DNA of 34,949 nt, taken from assembly GCA_051155755.1 (NCBI GenBank), contig DAXETY010000092.1, forward strand, positions 1 to 34,949. Reading direction: 5' to 3'. Under the pieces are notes generated by a model. That model did no database searches. It saw only the letters and a program-made list of their open reading frames with translations, and was not told where the DNA came from. Position 1 is the first letter of the stretch. Each line of letters starts with the position of its first letter. The DNA is from DAXETY01 sp051155755 (lineage in GTDB: Bacteria; Desulfobacterota; Desulfobacteria; Desulfobacterales; SG8-13). The position numbers were made by a program, and so were the translations under genes. Positions 24,496-33,127 of the stretch are shown here, piece after piece.

Positions 24496-25518
24496 ATGGA
24501 CATGCAGCAACTCGAATCGACGGCCCGGCAGCTGGTGGCCGAAGGCAAGGGTATCCTGGCAGCCGACGAAAGTCTGCCCACCATAAAAAAGCGTTTCGAC
24601 ACCATCGGGGTGGACTCCACCGAAGAAAATCGACGGGACTATCGCGAGATGCTGTTCACCACTGCCGGCGTGGAAAATTTTATCAGCGGTGTGATCCTGT
24701 TCGATGAAACCCTGCGACAGAAATCCTCCGACGGCAAACCCCTGGCGCAGGTACTGTCCGACAAAGGCATCGTGCCCGGCATCAAAGTGGACCGGGGCGC
24801 CAAGCCGCTGGCCGGTTTCGCCGGTGAGAAAATCACCGAGGGTCTGGACCGGCTGCGGGATCGGCTCAACGAATTCCGTGGACTCGGCGCGCGTTTTGCC
24901 AAGTGGCGCGCGGTGATCACCATCGGTGACAACATCCCCAGCCGCTTTTGCATCGAATCCAACGCGCATGCGCTGGCCCGGTACGCCGCCCTTTGCCAGG
25001 AAGCCGGTCTGGTGCCCATCGTCGAGCCGGAGGTGCTCATGGACGGACCGCACAATATCGAACGCCACCAGGCCGTGACGGCGGTCACCCTGAAACGCAC
25101 TTTCGAAGCGCTCTTCGAACATTGCGCCCTGCTCGAAGGTATGTTACTGAAGCCCAACATGGTGCTCTCCGGCACCGAATGCCCCCAGCAGGCCGGCGTC
25201 CAGGAGGTGGCCGAACGTACGGTGCGCACCTTCCGGCAGGTGGTGCCGGCGGCGGTTCCGGGCATTGTGTTCCTGTCGGGCGGCCAGAGTTCGGAACTGG
25301 CAACCGAACACCTCAACGCCATGAATGCCATGGGCGGCCACCCGTGGCAGCTGAGCTTTTCCTACGGCCGCGCCCTGCAGGAACACGCTCTGAAGGCCTG
25401 GCAGGGAAGTGCCGCCAACGTTGCCGCCGCCCAGAAAATTTTTCATCACAGGGCCCGCTGCAACGGTGCGGCGCGCTACGGCCGCTACAACAAGGACATG
25501 GAAAAGGAAGCGGCCTGA
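24496..25518 (+). CDS. Fructose-bisphosphate aldolase, class I
   Basis: A 340-residue Schiff-base aldolase of the animal/plant type, interconverting fructose-1,6-bisphosphate with glyceraldehyde-3-phosphate and dihydroxyacetone phosphate. It shows KGILAADES, the active-site segments GIKVDRG, AKWRAV and VPIVEPEVLMDG, the Schiff-base lysine in EGMLLKPNMV (K219), and FLSGGQSSELATEHLNAMN. The C-terminus ends RYGRYNKDMEKEAA, without the terminal tyrosine of vertebrate enzymes. AAGGAGG sits 5 nt before the ATG at 24496. The message would carry the hairpin cluster in its leader if transcription starts upstream of it. lgt follows after 33 nt. With PEP carboxykinase it fits gluconeogenesis. Confidence 0.94.
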   Translation: MDMQQLESTARQLVAEGKGILAADESLPTIKKRFDTIGVDSTEENRRDYREMLFTTAGVENFISGVILFDETLRQKSSDGKPLAQVLSDKGIVPGIKVDRGAKPLAGFAGEKITEGLDRLRDRLNEFRGLGARFAKWRAVITIGDNIPSRFCIESNAHALARYAALCQEAGLVPIVEPEVLMDGPHNIERHQAVTAVTLKRTFEALFEHCALLEGMLLKPNMVLSGTECPQQAGVQEVAERTVRTFRQVVPAAVPGIVFLSGGQSSELATEHLNAMNAMGGHPWQLSFSYGRALQEHALKAWQGSAANVAAAQKIFHHRARCNGAARYGRYNKDMEKEAA

Positions 25519-25551
25519 CGAGTTATCGGCCGGGCCGCAGCGACGCTGCTT

Positions 25552-26400
25552 ATGAACGATTTCTGGCACTGGTGGCAGCATATCCCCGAGCGGCTCGATC
25601 CGGTATTGATCGAGATCGGCAGTTTCCGGCTGCAGTACTATGGATTGATGTACGTGGTGGCGTTTGCAATCACTTACGCACTGGTTGCCTACCGCCGCAA
25701 GCACGAACCACGGTTCGAAATCTCCCGTGAACACGTTCAGACTCTGATCACCTACATGATGCTGGGCGTGATCATCGGCGGACGACTGGGCTATGTGCTT
25801 TTCTACAATTTTTCCTATTACTGGAAGCATCCGCTGGAAATATTCCTGCCGTTCGATTTCAGCGACGGCGTGCGCTTTACCGGAATTTCCGGCATGTCGT
25901 TTCACGGCGGCCTGGTCTGTGTGATCTTGTTCGCCTGGCTTTACTGCCGCAAGGCCGGCATTTCCTTTTTACAGGCGGTGGACCTCTTCATGCCGGCCAT
26001 ACCGCTGGGGTACACCTTCGGACGCATCGGCAACTTCATCAACGGAGAGCTCTACGGACGGTTCACCGACGCGCCCATCGGCATGATTTTCCCGGCAGCG
26101 CCGGGAAATCAATTGCGCCACCCGTCCCAACTCTACGAAGCCTTTTTCGAGGGCATCGTACTGTTCGCCCTGCTCTGGATTCTGAGAAAGAGACTGGAGA
26201 CTGCGGGCGCCACACTGGCCATTTATCTGCTGGGCTATGGAACGGTGCGGTTCTTCATAGAATTTTTCCGCGAACCGGATGCCCACCTGGGTTTCGTGGT
26301 GTTTTCGCTGTCCATGGGTCAGGTGCTGTGTCTGCTGATGATCTTTGCAGGTGCGGGGTTGTACGGTTTTTTGCATCGCCGTCAAGGCACGCCGGTTTAG
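25552..26400 (+). CDS. lgt: Prolipoprotein diacylglyceryl transferase (Lgt)
   Basis: A 282-residue inner-membrane enzyme that transfers diacylglycerol from phosphatidylglycerol to the lipobox cysteine of prelipoproteins, the first step of lipoprotein maturation. Visible Lgt landmarks are YYGLMYVVAF, IIGGRLGYVLFY, SGMSFHGGL, the signature GYTFGRIGNFINGELYGR, RHPSQLYEAFFEG and a final RFFIEFFREPD block. Seven or so membrane segments fit the known fold. It sits between the aldolase and cysS genes on the same strand, and cotranscription is likely. Confidence 0.96.
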   Translation: MNDFWHWWQHIPERLDPVLIEIGSFRLQYYGLMYVVAFAITYALVAYRRKHEPRFEISREHVQTLITYMMLGVIIGGRLGYVLFYNFSYYWKHPLEIFLPFDFSDGVRFTGISGMSFHGGLVCVILFAWLYCRKAGISFLQAVDLFMPAIPLGYTFGRIGNFINGELYGRFTDAPIGMIFPAAPGNQLRHPSQLYEAFFEGIVLFALLWILRKRLETAGATLAIYLLGYGTVRFFIEFFREPDAHLGFVVFSLSMGQVLCLLMIFAGAGLYGFLHRRQGTPV

Positions 26401-26509
26401 GTCAGTCCGCGGAAATTTCTTTGGCCGCGGCTGAGAGAAAGGAAATGTGATTTTCGCACCCGGATCCGCAAAGAGGGCGGCCGGTTTGACCCGATCAAAA
26501 GGCAAGGTG

Positions 26510-27907
26510 ATGACTAGGATCTACCTGTACAATACGCTGACTCGCAGCAAGCAGCCGTTTCAACCTGCCCGGCCGGACTATGTCGGCATCTACACCTGCG
26601 GCCCCACAGTTTACAATTATGCCCACATCGGCAATTTGCGCACCTACATCTTCGAAGACGTGCTCAAGCGGGCCTTGCTATACAACGGATATGCCGTCAA
26701 ACACGTTATGAACATCACCGACGTGGGGCACTTGACCGGCGACCGGGACATGGGCGCCGACAAAATGGAGGAAGGCGCTGCCCGGGAAGGTAAAAGCGCC
26801 TGGGATATTGCCGAATACTATACCGAAGCCTTCAAAAATGACATCCGGCGGCTGAACATCCTCGAGCCGGATATCTGGTGCCGGGCCACCGACACCATCG
26901 CAGAGCAGATCGATCTGATCTGCACGCTCGAAGAAAAGGGCTTCACCTACGTCACCTCCGACGGGGTCTATTTCGACACATCCCGGCTGAAAAACTACGG
27001 CAAACTTTCCGCCCAGAACATGGAAGCCCTTCAGGAAGGCGCCCGGGTGGAGAGAAATCCCGAAAAGCGCAATGCAACCGATTTTGCACTCTGGAAATTT
27101 TCGCCCCCCGGCGTAAATCGCCAGATGGAGTGGGATTCCCCCTGGGGCAAAGGGTTCCCCGGCTGGCACATCGAGTGCTCGGCCATGAGCATGATGTTTC
27201 TGCCGGGGCACCTGGACATTCACTGCGGCGGAACGGATCACATCGACGTGCACCACACCAATGAAATCGCCCAGTCGGAAGCCGCCACCGGGGAACCTTT
27301 TTTCCGCTTCTGGATGCACGGCGCTTTTCTAAACATCGCCGGCGGTAAAAAGATGGCCAAAAGCGCCGGCAACTTCCTGACCCTGGACACCACCTTCGTC
27401 GACCAGGGGATCAGCCCTCTGGTATACCGCTTCGCCTGCTTTCAGTCCCATTACCGCAAGCCTATGGAATTTAGCGACACTTCCCTGGAAGCCGCCCGCA
27501 ACGGATTGGGACATCTGCAAAATCAGGTCCGCCAGCTCAAGGACCACGATCCGGGACCCGCCCCGGTGCCGGTGGATTTCCGGGAGAAATTTCTGGCGGC
27601 GATCAACGATGACCTCAACACCCCACGGGCAATGGCCGTGGTCCAGGAAACCTTGAAATCCGCCCTGAGCGCGGGAGAGAAACTCGCGGCGGTGCTGGAC
27701 TTCGAAAAGGTGCTGGCGCTGGATCTGGATCAAGTCGGCCGCGAGGAAGCCCTGCCGGAGGAAGTGCGGCAGCGGGTCGAGGCGCGCCGCCGGGCCCGCC
27801 AGCAGAAAGACTGGGCCACCTCCGACCTTCTGCGGGATGAACTGCAGGCCATGGGGTACACGGTTCAGGACGCCAGGGACGGCATGAAGGTGTTCAAGAC
27901 GGAATAG
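26510..27907 (+). CDS. cysS: Cysteinyl-tRNA synthetase
   Basis: A 465-residue class I aminoacyl-tRNA synthetase charging tRNA-Cys. It begins with YTCGPTVYNYAHIGNLRTYI, holding the zinc-ligand cysteine (C30) and the HIGH-type signature as HIGN. The other zinc-site elements are in GWHIECSAM and GGTDHIDVHHTNE, and the KMSKS loop reads KMAKSAGN (281-288). The DALR-like helical domain and the basic C-terminal tail (RRRARQQKDWATSDLLRDELQAMGY) are complete. The open frame extends to 26447, but the ATG at 26510 with AAGG upstream begins the conserved sequence. Confidence 0.96.
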   Translation: MTRIYLYNTLTRSKQPFQPARPDYVGIYTCGPTVYNYAHIGNLRTYIFEDVLKRALLYNGYAVKHVMNITDVGHLTGDRDMGADKMEEGAAREGKSAWDIAEYYTEAFKNDIRRLNILEPDIWCRATDTIAEQIDLICTLEEKGFTYVTSDGVYFDTSRLKNYGKLSAQNMEALQEGARVERNPEKRNATDFALWKFSPPGVNRQMEWDSPWGKGFPGWHIECSAMSMMFLPGHLDIHCGGTDHIDVHHTNEIAQSEAATGEPFFRFWMHGAFLNIAGGKKMAKSAGNFLTLDTTFVDQGISPLVYRFACFQSHYRKPMEFSDTSLEAARNGLGHLQNQVRQLKDHDPGPAPVPVDFREKFLAAINDDLNTPRAMAVVQETLKSALSAGEKLAAVLDFEKVLALDLDQVGREEALPEEVRQRVEARRRARQQKDWATSDLLRDELQAMGYTVQDARDGMKVFKTE

Positions 27908-28140
27908 ACGGCCGCCCCCCCAAGTCGACGCCCGCCGAAGGACCGCAGTAGAAAAGCGCATCGAATCCGATTTGGGTTCCTTGAAAAGCCCCTCACTTCG
28001 CTGCGCAGTGCCCAAAAATGAGAGGCGCCTGCCACCGGCAGCGGGTACAGTGACCCGCCCTTCGACGGCATTCAGCGCACCGGGAAAGGCCTGAGGCCAC
28101 ACACCGCGCCGGGCGGGTTCCGCGAGAATCCCTGCGCGCC

Positions 28141-28926
28141 CTACTTCAGCAACCTTTTTTTCATGGCGTTCAGCGCCAGGTAGGCGAACACCACGAAAAA
28201 CAGGACCAGGTATGCGAGGCCTACCAGCACGTGGCTTTCGCTGATTCCCAGGCTGCATCGCCGAATCAGCTCGGCCAGGTGGAAGAGCGGAAACAACAGT
28301 GCCGCCGGTTGCGCCGCCGGAGGCAGGTTGGACACCGGAAAAAACGTGCTGCTGAACAGAAACATGGGAGTAATGAATAGAAAAATCGGCAAGTTGAACA
28401 TGTCGATCGTCGGGATGATCCCGGTAAACCACATGCCGATGGCGCCGAAGGCCAGTCCGCCCAGAAAGGCCAGCGGCAGGATCCAGAATCCCGATGGAAA
28501 TGCCACGAATCCCAACAAACCCAGGATCAACGCCATAATGGTCGCCGCCGCCGTCGCCTTGCTGGCACTCCACACGATTTCCGCGATGATGATTTCCTCC
28601 AGCGACAGCGGTGTGGCCAACATGCCGTCGAAAGTCTTCTGATAATACATCCGAACGAACGAGGCGTAGGTGGTTTCAAAAAAGGCATTCCACATGACCG
28701 CCGTGGCGATCAGGGCCGGAGCGATGAACTGGGTGTAGGTCAAACGGCTGCCGGCATACTCGACGCTGCCGATCATGCCACTGAAGCCCAATCCAAACGC
28801 CAGGATATAAAACAACGGTTCCATCAGAGGTGTGATGAAATTTACTTTCCAGATGCGGCGATAGGTCACCAGGTTGCGATACCACACCCGCAAAAAACGC
28901 AAGGAAAAAGCGCCCGGATCGATCAT
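28141..28926 (-). CDS. ABC-2 type exporter permease (NodJ-like)
   Basis: A 261-residue membrane protein with six predicted transmembrane helices, the layout of NodJ/DRA-type ABC-2 permeases. Typical features are an amphipathic N-terminus (FLRVWYRNLVTYRR), MEPLFYILAFGLGFSG, FDGMLATPLSLEEIIIAEI between helices 2 and 3, and FSSTFFPVSNLPPAAQ before the last helix. It is translationally coupled to the ATPase gene: its ATG overlaps the ATPase stop as ATGA at 28926-28923. The exported substrate (lipid, polysaccharide or drug) is unknown. The gene ends 233 nt from cysS, which converges with it; that gap holds no recognisable gene or terminator. Confidence 0.9.
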   Translation of the reverse strand: MIDPGAFSLRFLRVWYRNLVTYRRIWKVNFITPLMEPLFYILAFGLGFSGMIGSVEYAGSRLTYTQFIAPALIATAVMWNAFFETTYASFVRMYYQKTFDGMLATPLSLEEIIIAEIVWSASKATAAATIMALILGLLGFVAFPSGFWILPLAFLGGLAFGAIGMWFTGIIPTIDMFNLPIFLFITPMFLFSSTFFPVSNLPPAAQPAALLFPLFHLAELIRRCSLGISESHVLVGLAYLVLFFVVFAYLALNAMKKRLLK

Positions 28927-29834
28927 TCCCGCAACTCCCTTCCCGTCAATCGCAGAAAGACGTCCTCCAGCGTACTGCTTCGAAAGGTACAACGCTCGTG
29001 GCAGAATTTTTCGCGGATAGTGCGGTTGAGCTCGGCACTGTCCGGGACGTAAAGGATCAGTCGGCGTCCCAGGTCTTCGTGGGGGATATTGTTATCGGCG
29101 ACATATTCCCGCAGGGCCGGCTCGGGACCTTCGATATCGATGACGTTGCTGCCGGCGTGCTTTTCGATCAACTCCGGCGGCGTGCCGTCCACCAGGATGC
29201 GGCCGTGGTCGATGATGACCAGCCGGTCGCACAGGTGCGAGGCCTCCTCCATGTAGTGGGTCGTAATCAACATGGTCAGGCCGGTTTTTTTCAATGCCTC
29301 CAGTTTTTCCCACACCTGATGCCGCGACTGGGGGTCGAGTCCGGTGGTGGGTTCGTCGAGCACCAGCAGTTCCGGGCGATTGATCAGCGACCGCGCCAGA
29401 ATCAGACGCCGGGCCATACCGCCGGAGAGTTCCATTACCTTGGCGTCCTTGCGGTGGGTCAGTGCAAAGAAATCGAGCAGTTCCCGGGAGCGTTCGACCG
29501 CTTCCGCGCGGGGAATCGAAAAATAGCCCGCGAAAATGAGCAGATTCTGTTCCACGGTCAGGTCCGGGTCGAGGGTATTTTCCTGCTGGCATACGCCGAT
29601 TTTGAACTTGATCCGACGCCATTGATCTTCGATGTCCATACCGAATACATTCAGGGTGCCGGCGGTCTTCGGCGAGAATCCATACAGCATTCGGATGGTG
29701 GTGGTTTTACCGGCGCCGTTCGGTCCCAGCAGTCCGAAAAACTCCCCCCGGGAAACGGTAAAGCTGACGCCGTCGACGGCTTTGAGCCCGTTGAAGGTTT
29801 TCTGTAGATTATCGACTTCGATGATGGCGGTCAT
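28923..29834 (-). CDS. ABC exporter ATP-binding subunit
   Basis: A 303-residue ATPase partnering the NodJ-like permease. Walker A GPNGAGKTTT is at 37-46, signature ELSGGMARRL at 135-144, Walker B LLVLDEPTTGLD at 156-167, and the switch histidine in ITTHYMEEA. The C-terminal extension (about 225-303, ending TLEDVFLRLTGREL) is typical of NodI/CcmA-type exporters. The ATG at 29834 has GGAGG about 11 nt upstream; the longer open frame reaches into the dihydroorotase gene and is not favoured. It follows the dihydroorotase gene by 101 nt, and no independent promoter was seen, so it may belong to the same leftward unit. Confidence 0.93.
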   Translation of the reverse strand: MTAIIEVDNLQKTFNGLKAVDGVSFTVSRGEFFGLLGPNGAGKTTTIRMLYGFSPKTAGTLNVFGMDIEDQWRRIKFKIGVCQQENTLDPDLTVEQNLLIFAGYFSIPRAEAVERSRELLDFFALTHRKDAKVMELSGGMARRLILARSLINRPELLVLDEPTTGLDPQSRHQVWEKLEALKKTGLTMLITTHYMEEASHLCDRLVIIDHGRILVDGTPPELIEKHAGSNVIDIEGPEPALREYVADNNIPHEDLGRRLILYVPDSAELNRTIREKFCHERCTFRSSTLEDVFLRLTGRELRE

Positions 29835-29935
29835 TGCCGCGCATACCTCCTTGCAGCGGACAGCGTAGCATTCACCCGCGATGGGTGGGTGCTTCTTCGT
29901 GGGGCGGATCGTCAGATTTCCGAACCGCCGCGTTT

Positions 29936-31269
29936 TTATCGGCGAAACGCAAGGCGGCGTCCGGCCGGCTCCGGATTCATGCGGCCGTTGAAATAGGCCA
30001 GGTGTCCGGAAACGATCGTGGCGGTGATCGACGACCGGAAGACAACATCGGCAAACGGCGACCAGCCGCAACGATACAGAAGGGATGCCTCGTCCACCAC
30101 CGCAGGCCGCTTGAGATCCACAAGCACCAGGTCGGCCCAGTATCCTTCGCGCAGGTATCCCCGTTCCTGCACGTCGAACAACCGCGCCGGCGCATGGCAG
30201 GCTTTTTCCACAATCTGCGTCAGCGAAAGGCGCGCTTCATGGTAGTGTTCCAGCAGACAAACCAAAGCCTGCTGGACCAGCGGCAGCCCGGACGGGGCCT
30301 GAAAATAGGGGCGCTGCTTTTCCGTGATCGTGTGCGGTGCATGGTCGGTTCCGATCACGTCGATGCGTCCGTCGCAAATCGCCTGCACCAGGGCCCGGCG
30401 GTCGGCGGCGGTTTTGATGGCAGGGTTGCATTTCATGCGCGTGCCCAGCTGCCGATATTGGGAATCGTCGAAATGAAGGTGGTGAACGCAAACTTCGGCA
30501 GTAATCCGCTTTTCTTCCAGTGGGCGATCGGAAAGCAGATCCAGTTCGGCGGCGGTCGAAAGATGCAGGATGTGCAGGCGGGTGTCATGCCGGCGGGCCA
30601 GCGCCACCGCCCTGGCGGAAGACTGCAGGCAGGCATCGGTGCTGCGGATGGCAGGGTGTTCGGTCATCGGCACCGCATCACCGTATTGGCTTCGCATGCG
30701 GGCGCTGTTGGCGGCAATGATGGCATCGTCCTCGCAGTGAGCGGCCAGCAGGGTCGGCGCATGCGCAAAAACCGCTTCCACCGCACCGGGATCGTCGACG
30801 CAAAGGTTTCCGGTGGAAGAGCCCAGAAAAATTTTGATGCCGCAGGCCTCCCGGGGATCGAGCGCGCGAATTTCCTCCAGATTGTCATTGGCGGCGCCAA
30901 GGTAAAAGCTGTAATTGGCAAACGCCCGGCCGCCGGCCAGCTCGTATTTCTCCCGCAGTCGCTGTCGGCTGATCGTCGGCGGCACGGTGTTGGGCATGTC
31001 CATGAAACTGGTGATGCCGCCGGCCACGGCGGCGCGCGATTCGGTGGCGATATCACCCTTGTGGGTGAGCCCCGGTTCACGGAAGTGGACCTGGTCGTCG
31101 ATCATGCCGGGCAACAGGGCTTTGCCGGCGGCATCGATGATGAAATCCGCGTGCCGGCCGGACAGGTCGCCACCGATCTTTTCGATATGCCCTTCGCAAC
31201 CAGAAGATCACCGTCCTGGATGCGGCCCTCGTTCACCAGGCGGGCGTTGAGAATCAGAATCGTGTTCAT
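29936..31269 (-). CDS. pyrC: Dihydroorotase, frameshifted near the N-terminus
   Basis: Amidohydrolase that cyclises carbamoyl-aspartate to dihydroorotate in pyrimidine synthesis. The start MNTILILNARLVNEGRIQDGD (ATG 31269) is in one frame, and the rest (HIEKIGGDLSGRHADFI..., LPGMIDDQVHFREPG onward) is in another. The frame changes at the GGG run at 31192-31190; one extra base there restores a single reading frame of about 444 residues, the normal length. Metal/active-site elements are QVHFREPG, the carbamylated lysine in GIKIFLGSSTG, LLAAHCED, LHILHLST and GTDHAPH. The first HxH histidine is Gln, as in the DDQVHFREPG subfamily of Bacteroidetes. A sequencing error is likely, but a real mutation cannot be excluded. 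Without correction, only an internal start at 31114 gives a (truncated) product. Confidence 0.85.
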
Positions 31270-31271
31270 GA

Positions 31272-32204
31272 TCACTTGGTCTTGATCGCGTGAAGTGTGA
31301 CCGCTTCGTATTGCTGAATGTAGCCTCCGTGACGTTTTTGAAATCGCCGGGCGGCATCGATGCGATCGAAAGCGAAGGCTTCGCGCCCCATCGGACCCCA
31401 TTTTTTCGATCCCAGCACGTAGTAGGCCGTCCGGGCGCTGATCCACCGGGACCCGTCATAATCGCTGACCCAGATCATCGCCGGTTGGATTTCACGGCGG
31501 GCGTGCATCCGCGGGTTTTCCAGAAACCCGAAGAGGCACTGGGTGGAACAGAAATGAAATACGGCATCATCCTTGCCCCGGACCTGGCAGCGGTGCCTGG
31601 GGTAACGGGCCGGAAACATCAGGCAGACCGGACACTCGTCAACGCCGTCCACCGGCACTGCGACTTTACCGGAATCCAGCCGCTTGCGGTCGATCATGGT
31701 GTTTTCGCGTTCCAGGTCCGCGACCGCCAAGGCCAGGGTTTCGGCATAGTCGGCCATCTGCCCGCCACAGGCCCGCAAAAACTCCCGGGCCGCCGATGGG
31801 GACGCGAATGCCGCCTTGCTTTTCAGGGTCATGGTGCCCGCGGCGCTGGAACCGATCAAGAACGTTGCGGTTTCAGCCGCATGCAGCACTTCGGGCTCGA
31901 GGTACAATGCGGTTTTGACATTGGAAAGCGTTTGGCCGGATTTCGCCGCCATATCGGCCAGGCAGTGGAAGGAACAAACGCCGTAGCCGGTTTCTCCGAT
32001 GGCAAAGGTCTTCCAGGTTCGCGCCCACCGGGCACGCGGCATGCCGCAATTCGGACATCGTTCCTCAAAACTGGATAAGGGAGTATCTAGCGGATGGTCC
32101 ACCTGGCAGGGCGTCCGGGCGAAGAGAACCATCGGGTTCAAGGTTGCCAGCGCCGCTGCAAAGGACGATCTCAGCAGAAACTCCCTCCGGGTCTGTTTTT
32201 TCAT
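31272..32204 (-). CDS. Tat-exported protein with two NosL domains
   Basis: A 310-residue protein with a twin-arginine signal (TRREFLLRSS, then a hydrophobic stretch to about residue 29). Two NosL-type domains follow. The first has CPNCGM (C50, C53, M55) and CSFHC (C77, C81); the second has CPVCLMF (C191, C194) and FCSTQC (C219, C223) and ends with the classic YYVLGSKKWGPMGREAFAF...RHGG. NosL binds Cu(I) and serves nitrous oxide reductase maturation; tandem NosL proteins also occur without nos genes, probably as periplasmic copper or other metal carriers. GGAAGGG precedes the ATG at 32204. The dihydroorotase start lies 2 nt after its stop. Confidence 0.88.
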   Translation of the reverse strand: MKKQTRREFLLRSSFAAALATLNPMVLFARTPCQVDHPLDTPLSSFEERCPNCGMPRARWARTWKTFAIGETGYGVCSFHCLADMAAKSGQTLSNVKTALYLEPEVLHAAETATFLIGSSAAGTMTLKSKAAFASPSAAREFLRACGGQMADYAETLALAVADLERENTMIDRKRLDSGKVAVPVDGVDECPVCLMFPARYPRHRCQVRGKDDAVFHFCSTQCLFGFLENPRMHARREIQPAMIWVSDYDGSRWISARTAYYVLGSKKWGPMGREAFAFDRIDAARRFQKRHGGYIQQYEAVTLHAIKTK

Positions 32205-32283
32205 GCCACCCTTCCGCGATGAACTCTTGGCGCCATCGGTGGGTGCCCCGGGCACACTCGGATGCCGCATTGCTTTTTCGGAA

Positions 32284-32312
32284 ACCCTATTCATCCGGGG
32301 GGCGAATTTCAA
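32284..32312 (-). promoter_or_regulatory. possible promoter of the NosL gene
   Basis: Reading leftward, TTGAAA (32312-32307), 17-nt spacer, TAGGGT (32289-32284). The -10 is weak (three of six). It lies in the 178-nt gap between cooT and the NosL gene. Confidence 0.3.
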
Positions 32313-32382
32313 GCAATTTCCCGGAAAAAGGACCCAACGGTTTCGGTGGGCGACGACTTCCGGCTGCATTCGCGTTCCGGGT

Positions 32383-32574
32383 TCAGTCTTCTTCGAACAG
32401 GATGCGATGATCGACCAGATTCATCGCTTTCAGATGCGCGCGGATCGTTTTCTGGCTGCCGAAAATATCCACCAGGCGAAAAACGCCGTCTGGCTGTGGT
32501 TCGACAACGTCAACGGACTCCAGCAGCAATTCTTCTTTCCCGTTTCGAATCATGTAGGCGTTGGCTTCACACAT
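32383..32574 (-). CDS. CooT-family small nickel-binding protein
   Basis: A 63-residue protein beginning MCEANAYMIRNGKEELLLESVDVV and containing VDIFGSQKTIRAHLK. Size, the cysteine at position 2 and the beta-rich pattern match CooT, whose homodimer binds one Ni(II) through Cys2 and which is linked to CO dehydrogenase maturation. The ATG overlaps the end of the DUF3842 gene by 8 nt, so translation is coupled. CooC is encoded 14 kb away in the same window. Nickel binding is inferred from family and Cys2. Confidence 0.85.
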   Translation of the reverse strand: MCEANAYMIRNGKEELLLESVDVVEPQPDGVFRLVDIFGSQKTIRAHLKAMNLVDHRILFEED

Positions 32575-32989
32575 CAGGCAGCACCCCCTTGATTTTATCG
32601 TTGACGATATGTTGCACCATGTGCGGCAAGGGCTCCGGGACCAGCCCCACGAGCGTGACCGCTTCCTGGGTCAGGGGCAGCAATATCTTGTGCGTCGGGC
32701 TGCTGGTGATGGCTTCCGCCATCAGGGGCGTCACTTCCCCCAGCATGGCGTTGGCCCAAGTGATGGAAATCGGCCCGATAATCAAGTCGGCGCCGGCCAC
32801 GGTCCGCACAATGGCGTTCTCGCCGGATGCCCCCCGGTTGGCACCGGCCTTGAGCATCTGCGCCGTCGCAATGGCGTTGGTTCCGAGACCGATGAGTTCG
32901 ATGGATTCGCCGTAGGCCTCTTTCAGATATTTGATCAGTGTGGCTCCGATACCACCGCCCTGTCCGTCAATGACACAGATGCGTTTCAT
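32567..32989 (-). CDS. DUF3842 family protein
   Basis: A 140-residue protein starting MKRICVIDGQGGGIGATLIKYL. The glycine-rich DGQGGGIG looks like a Rossmann-type nucleotide loop; ELIGLGTNAIATAQMLKAGA, GENAIVRT, GADLIIGPISITWANAMLGEVTP and KILLPL are the conserved blocks of DUF3842. Function is undescribed. Gene overlap with cooT suggests the two proteins act together, perhaps in nickel handling (inference). The start at 32989 is chosen because the conserved sequence begins there; the frame itself extends to 33034. A strong promoter and an intrinsic terminator lie upstream (33073-33220). Confidence 0.85.
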   Translation of the reverse strand: MKRICVIDGQGGGIGATLIKYLKEAYGESIELIGLGTNAIATAQMLKAGANRGASGENAIVRTVAGADLIIGPISITWANAMLGEVTPLMAEAITSSPTHKILLPLTQEAVTLVGLVPEPLPHMVQHIVNDKIKGVLPDV

Positions 32990-33072
32990 TGTCCCGCAAT
33001 CCCTCTCCCGGTAAACGCTCGAGCCAGGTCTCACCGGTGCGCCGACCGCAACAACGGCTCTATTCCGGTCTC

Positions 33073-33127
33073 AAAAAAAAAGTCACGGGGCTTTTCGGTA
33101 TTCTACCGTGAAAAGAGCCTTCGTGAC
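33073..33127 (-). terminator. intrinsic terminator, leftward
   Basis: The outer stem GTCACG/CGTGAC (33082-33087 and 33122-33127) encloses GG/CC, CTTTTC/GAAAAG and an apical GGTA/TACC with a 3-nt loop. On the minus strand the hairpin is followed immediately by nine Ts (33081-33073). This is the clearest Rho-independent terminator in the window. Confidence 0.8.

Noticed and set aside
27865..28071. 68-residue minus-strand frame past the end of cysS
   Set aside because: It overlaps the cysS 3' end, has no ribosome-binding site and no recognisable product.
29834..31285. 483-residue plus-strand frame across the dihydroorotase gene
   Set aside because: It is antisense to clear dihydroorotase sequence, and its composition (His/Gln/Arg/Gly-rich) is that of a shadow frame.
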